Assembly: GCF_000238315.3 (NCBI RefSeq)
Contig: NZ_CP011924.1
Location: 1,528,501 to 1,592,500, forward strand
Reading direction: 5' to 3'
Origin: Pseudoalteromonas piscicida
GTDB lineage: Bacteria > Pseudomonadota > Gammaproteobacteria > Enterobacterales > Alteromonadaceae
Length of the DNA: 64,000 nt
Part shown: positions 63,728 to 64,000 of the stretch, one piece after another
Position numbering within the stretch: the stretch's first letter is position 1
Layout: every line of letters begins with the position of its first letter
Made by a program: the position numbers and the translations under genes
Notes under the pieces: generated by a model
What the model was told of the DNA's origin: nothing
The model's input: the letters and a program-made list of their open reading frames with translations, nothing else
The model's database searches: none

Positions 63728-63745
63728 AGCGTACACATGTACTCT
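63728..63745. promoter_or_regulatory. FabR-like operator upstream of fabB
   Basis: AGCGTACACATGTACTCT is a near-palindrome (AGNGTACANNTGTACNCT) and closely resembles the FabR site known at E. coli fabA and fabB. It is 74 bases before the fabB start and also 86 bases before mnmC. FabR represses unsaturated fatty-acid genes in response to acyl composition. Confidence 0.7.
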
Positions 63746-63830
63746 GAACCTAAATAACTAAAAATGCAACCAGACTATTGAGTCGAAAGACAGTAAAATA
63801 GTTCCCAAATAGTCGAACATAGAGTCTTTC

Positions 63831-64000
63831 ATGATAAAAAACGCTCAAATACACTTCAACGATGCTGGCACCCCTGTTGCCGATAGTTTTGACGATGTCT
63901 ATTTTTCCAACGACGATGGATTAGCTGAGTCACATTACGTCTTTTATACTCAGAACCATATCGACGAGCGGTTACAAAATCATGGCAAAGACCGATTTGT
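63831..64000 (+). CDS. mnmC: tRNA U34 modification bifunctional enzyme MnmC, 3'-truncated by the window edge
   Basis: Fifty-six codons are visible from the ATG at 63831: [35 protein letters not shown], which is the start of the MnmC N-terminal methyltransferase domain (compare E. coli [21 protein letters not shown]). MnmC completes mnm5s2U34 in tRNAs for Lys, Glu and Gln. The C-terminal FAD-dependent domain lies outside the window. It is divergent from fabB, as in other gammaproteobacteria. Confidence 0.93.
   Translation, partial: MIKNAQIHFNDAGTPVADSFDDVYFSNDDGLAESHYVFYTQNHIDERLQNHGKDRF

Noticed and set aside
1..64000. CRISPR arrays, rRNA genes, prophage or integron genes.
   Set aside because: No regular spacer-repeat pattern, rRNA sequence, phage structural gene or integrase was seen. 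The only mobile gene is the IS110-family transposase.

Overview
The window reads as chromosomal DNA of a marine gammaproteobacterium of the Alteromonadales, most like Pseudoalteromonas. The evidence is gene order and protein similarity recalled from memory: yhbY | rlmE-ftsH-folP-glmM-tpiA-secG-tRNA-Leu, fabB | mnmC, bamE / ratB-ratA | smpB and ilvY | ilvC. Three large TonB-dependent receptors, many LysR regulators and an AT-rich composition fit as well. No database search was possible.

Layout. 1-13.4 kb: the 3' part of a glutathione peroxidase gene overlapping a D-lactate dehydrogenase gene, an MlaC-like periplasmic protein, an MDR oxidoreductase divergent from a LysR regulator, a membrane GGDEF-EAL protein, purM-purN with a DUF3108 protein, the YafJ amidotransferase, a YbaK-type deacylase, and a LysR regulator divergent from an exported HAD hydrolase. 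13.4-17.8 kb: a polytopic membrane histidine kinase, then an acetaldehyde-type aldehyde dehydrogenase divergent from an AraC regulator. 17.7-24.1 kb: a probable trehalose locus (trehalase, MFS permease, LacI repressor, TonB receptor) with two matching palindromic operators. 24.2-27.2 kb: a hotdog thioesterase and a second TonB receptor. 27.7-34.4 kb: the housekeeping block with tRNA-Leu(GAG). 34.4-43.8 kb: an S12 serine hydrolase, a lipoprotein, an RstAB-like two-component pair, an SNF-family sodium symporter, ElaA, Spo0M, a CPA2 antiporter and a small unknown protein. 44.0-50.5 kb: a sterol-desaturase-family enzyme and an operon of a DUF4856 lipoprotein, an imelysin-family lipoprotein and a FecA-like TonB receptor, probably for metal uptake. 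50.8-56.2 kb: an orphan response regulator with an altered receiver, ilvY | ilvC and a chemoreceptor. 56.4-58.8 kb: a TPR lipoprotein, an M28 peptidase and a GIY-YIG protein. 59.0-64.0 kb: bamE, a repeat element interrupted by an IS1111-group insertion sequence, ratB-ratA, smpB, fabB and the start of mnmC.

The most interesting structure is at 59.4-60.97 kb. A palindromic MITE-like element lies just beyond the ratB stop codon, and an IS110-family element of the IS1111 group sits inside it. The roughly 230-base non-coding tail of the IS contains two places that look like the guide loops of a bridge RNA (seekRNA). One matches both target flanks and the other matches both IS ends. From this the empty target and a CAT crossover core can be proposed. 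IS110-family guide RNAs are known in general; this reading is my inference from the sequence.
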